Shown: positions 6,331 through 7,834 of the stretch, piece by piece
Position numbering within the stretch: position 1 is the first letter of the stretch
How the letters are laid out: each line of letters opens with the position of its first letter
Assembly (NCBI GenBank): GCA_024278775.1
Contig: JAJRSP010000197.1
Location: 1-7,834 of the forward strand
Length of the DNA stretch: 7,834 nt
Direction: 5' to 3'
From: Planctomycetota bacterium
GTDB taxonomy: Bacteria; Planctomycetota; Phycisphaerae; UBA1845
Notes under the pieces: generated by a model
Database searches by the model: none
What the model saw: the letters and a program-made list of their open reading frames with translations, nothing else
What the model was told of the DNA's origin: nothing
Position numbers and translations under genes: made by a program

Positions 6331-6336
6331 CGCCCG
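6307..6336. promoter_or_regulatory. Inverted repeat overlapping the ppdK promoter (possible operator)
   Basis: CGGGCGA (6307-6313) and TCGCCCG (6330-6336) are perfect 7-bp arms around a 16-bp GC-rich centre. The left arm begins in the -35 box, and the right arm starts at the last base of the -10 box. A protein bound across both arms would block the promoter. An alternative smaller stem, GCGAT-ATG-ATCGC, is at 6321-6333. The operator role is inferred from position only. Confidence 0.4.
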
Positions 6337-6376
6337 CGGATCTTCGATGGCGCATTTTTCGTAAGGATATCATCTC

Positions 6377-7834
6377 ATGGCCACAGCCACACGTTGGGTT
6401 TACTTCTTCGGTAACGGCAAAGCGGACGGTAAGGGCGATCAAAAACTGTTGCTCGGCGGCAAAGGGGCTGGGCTGGCCGAGATGACGCGCATCGGCCTGC
6501 CGGTACCCGGTGGATTCACCATCACGACGGATGCGTGTGACGCGTACAACCGGCGCGGTCAGAAGTGGCCCACGGGTATGGAGAAGCAGATCAAGGCGAA
6601 CCTCGCCAAACTCGAACGCAGTTGCAAGAAAAAACTCGGCGATGCGAAAAACCCGCTCCTCGTATCGGTTCGTTCCGGGGCGGCGCAGTCCATGCCGGGA
6701 ATGATGGAGACGATCCTCAACCTCGGGCTAAACGACAAGTCAGTCGAGGGGCTTGCGAAGGTTTCCGGCAGCCGCCGTTTCGCGCTCGACGCCTACCGCC
6801 GGCTCATCATGATGTACGGGTCCACGGCCAAGGGGGTCGATCGGCTGCTCTTCGAAAAGGCCTTTGACAAGCTCAAACAGGAGCGAACGGCCATTCGGCT
6901 CGGACTCGCCGACGGGGAAAAAGCGGCCGACACCGATGCCGACGCGAACGAACTCGCCGATTTGGTTGAAACATTCAAGAGCATCTACTGCGATGGCTGC
7001 GGGGAGCCGTTCCCGCAAGACCCGTTCCAGCAGCTCAGAGGAGCCATCAGCGCGGTGTTTGATAGCTGGATGTTGGAAAAAGCCGTCACCTACCGTCAGG
7101 TCGAGAACATCACGGGGCTCAACGGCACGGCCGTCAACATCTGCCAGATGGTCTTCGGCAATATGGGTGACGACTGCGGCACCGGCGTCTGTTTCACTCG
7201 CGATCCCAGCACCGGAGAGGCCGTGTTCTACGGCGATCTGCTCATCAACGCCCAGGGTGAAGATGTGGTGGCCGGCGTGCGTACGCCGCTGAAGCTCGAA
7301 GCGTTGAACAAACTGATGCCGGAGGTCTACCAGCAGCTCGAAGCCGTCCGCGTCATACTGGAAGTTCACTACAAGGACATGCAGGACCTGGAGTTCACCA
7401 TCGAACGCGGCAAGCTCTATATGCTGCAATGCCGCACCGGGAAACGGTCGCCGCAAGCCGCCTTCCGCATCGCCGTGGAACAGGCGACGAAACCACTGCT
7501 CCATAAGGCGGCCGCGAAGAAACTCGTGAGCAAAAAATACCTCCTCAAGCGGTATGCCGACCTGGCCACCAAGCCCATCATCACGAAAGACGATGCCATG
7601 CTGCGAATGCAGGCCGTCGATCTGGAACGGCTATTCTATCCGGTGCTCGATCCGAAGGTGCCAGCCAGCGAACTCGCCTCGCGCGAGATGGGCCAGGGTA
7701 TCGGTGCCGTACCGGGCGCGGCCGGCGGCGAGATCGCCTTCTCCGCGGAGCGTGCAGAAGCGCGCGCCCAATCCGGTGTGGATGTCATTCTCGTTCGCAA
7801 AGAAACCTCGCCGGAAGATGTCGGCGGTATGCAT
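6377..7834 (+). CDS. ppdK: Pyruvate phosphate dikinase, N-terminal 486 codons (runs off right edge)
   Basis: Cytoplasmic enzyme that interconverts pyruvate, ATP and phosphate with phosphoenolpyruvate, AMP and diphosphate. The full protein is usually about 900 residues. The ATP-grasp domain is complete: VYFFGNGKADGKGD (8-21), K29 in GGKGAGLAEM, R99 in SVRSGAAQSMPGMMETILNLG, and the TRDPSTGE ... NAQGEDVVAGVRTP block (274-304). The metal and ATP residues D337, E339 and Q351 are in QDLEFTIERGKLYMLQCRTGKR. The phosphohistidine domain begins (GIGAVPGAAGGEIAFS, then RKETSPEDVGGMH), but the window ends before the phosphorylated histidine, and the PEP/pyruvate barrel is absent. The ATG at 6377 has AAGGA 9 nt upstream. 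The stretch YCDGCGEPFPQDP (204-216) places a CxxC where most PpdK proteins have none that I recall. The gene has its own likely promoter at 6303-6330. Confidence 0.96.
   Translation, partial: MATATRWVYFFGNGKADGKGDQKLLLGGKGAGLAEMTRIGLPVPGGFTITTDACDAYNRRGQKWPTGMEKQIKANLAKLERSCKKKLGDAKNPLLVSVRSGAAQSMPGMMETILNLGLNDKSVEGLAKVSGSRRFALDAYRRLIMMYGSTAKGVDRLLFEKAFDKLKQERTAIRLGLADGEKAADTDADANELADLVETFKSIYCDGCGEPFPQDPFQQLRGAISAVFDSWMLEKAVTYRQVENITGLNGTAVNICQMVFGNMGDDCGTGVCFTRDPSTGEAVFYGDLLINAQGEDVVAGVRTPLKLEALNKLMPEVYQQLEAVRVILEVHYKDMQDLEFTIERGKLYMLQCRTGKRSPQAAFRIAVEQATKPLLHKAAAKKLVSKKYLLKRYADLATKPIITKDDAMLRMQAVDLERLFYPVLDPKVPASELASREMGQGIGAVPGAAGGEIAFSAERAEARAQSGVDVILVRKETSPEDVGGMH

Noticed and set aside
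6307..6359. Rho-independent terminator: CGGGCGA/TCGCCCG stem with TTTTT at 6355-6359
   Set aside because: The T-run is about 18 nt past the stem, and the stem overlaps a good promoter just before ppdK, so a promoter/operator reading fits better.
6740..7504. Long open frame on the minus strand opposite ppdK (254 codons)
   Set aside because: Antisense to an unbroken PpdK; no recognisable domain and no ribosome-binding site supports it.

Overview
The window is a GC-rich bacterial chromosome segment made of ordinary housekeeping genes, with no mobile element, CRISPR array, tRNA or rRNA that I can see. By protein character (planctomycete-like RecO start and a pyruvate phosphate dikinase reading KAVTYRQVENITG) I lean towards Planctomycetota or a relative. 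That is an impression from remembered families, not a search result, and confidence is low.

Layout. The left two thirds (1-5074) is one minus-strand block. In transcription order it holds glutamate dehydrogenase copy 2 (5074-3824), glutamate dehydrogenase copy 1 (3639-2392), pheS (2150-1077) and pheT (1040 to beyond the left edge). A 332-bp divergent intergenic region (5075-5406) separates it from the plus-strand right third. That third carries recO (5407-6141), a 235-bp regulatory-looking gap, and the first 486 codons of pyruvate phosphate dikinase (6377 to beyond the right edge).

Function. pheS and pheT encode the two subunits of phenylalanyl-tRNA synthetase and sit 36 bp apart, as expected for a co-transcribed pair. 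The two Gdh enzymes interconvert glutamate and 2-oxoglutarate plus ammonia. They are about 60% identical by my hand count, but their difference is concentrated in the nucleotide-binding region. RecO acts in RecF-pathway recombination. PpdK interconverts pyruvate and phosphoenolpyruvate.

Most interesting signals. (1) A strong inverted repeat spans the start codon of Gdh copy 1, with its Shine-Dalgarno-like GGGAG in the loop, so the RNA could hide the start codon. (2) The recO-ppdK gap holds a doubled Shine-Dalgarno sequence, a possible 11-codon leader ORF, two mutually exclusive hairpins, and a good sigma70-type promoter overlapped by an inverted repeat. (3) The tandem Gdh pair lies directly upstream of pheST. 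I see no wholly new protein system; the novelty is regulatory and needs comparative or experimental support.
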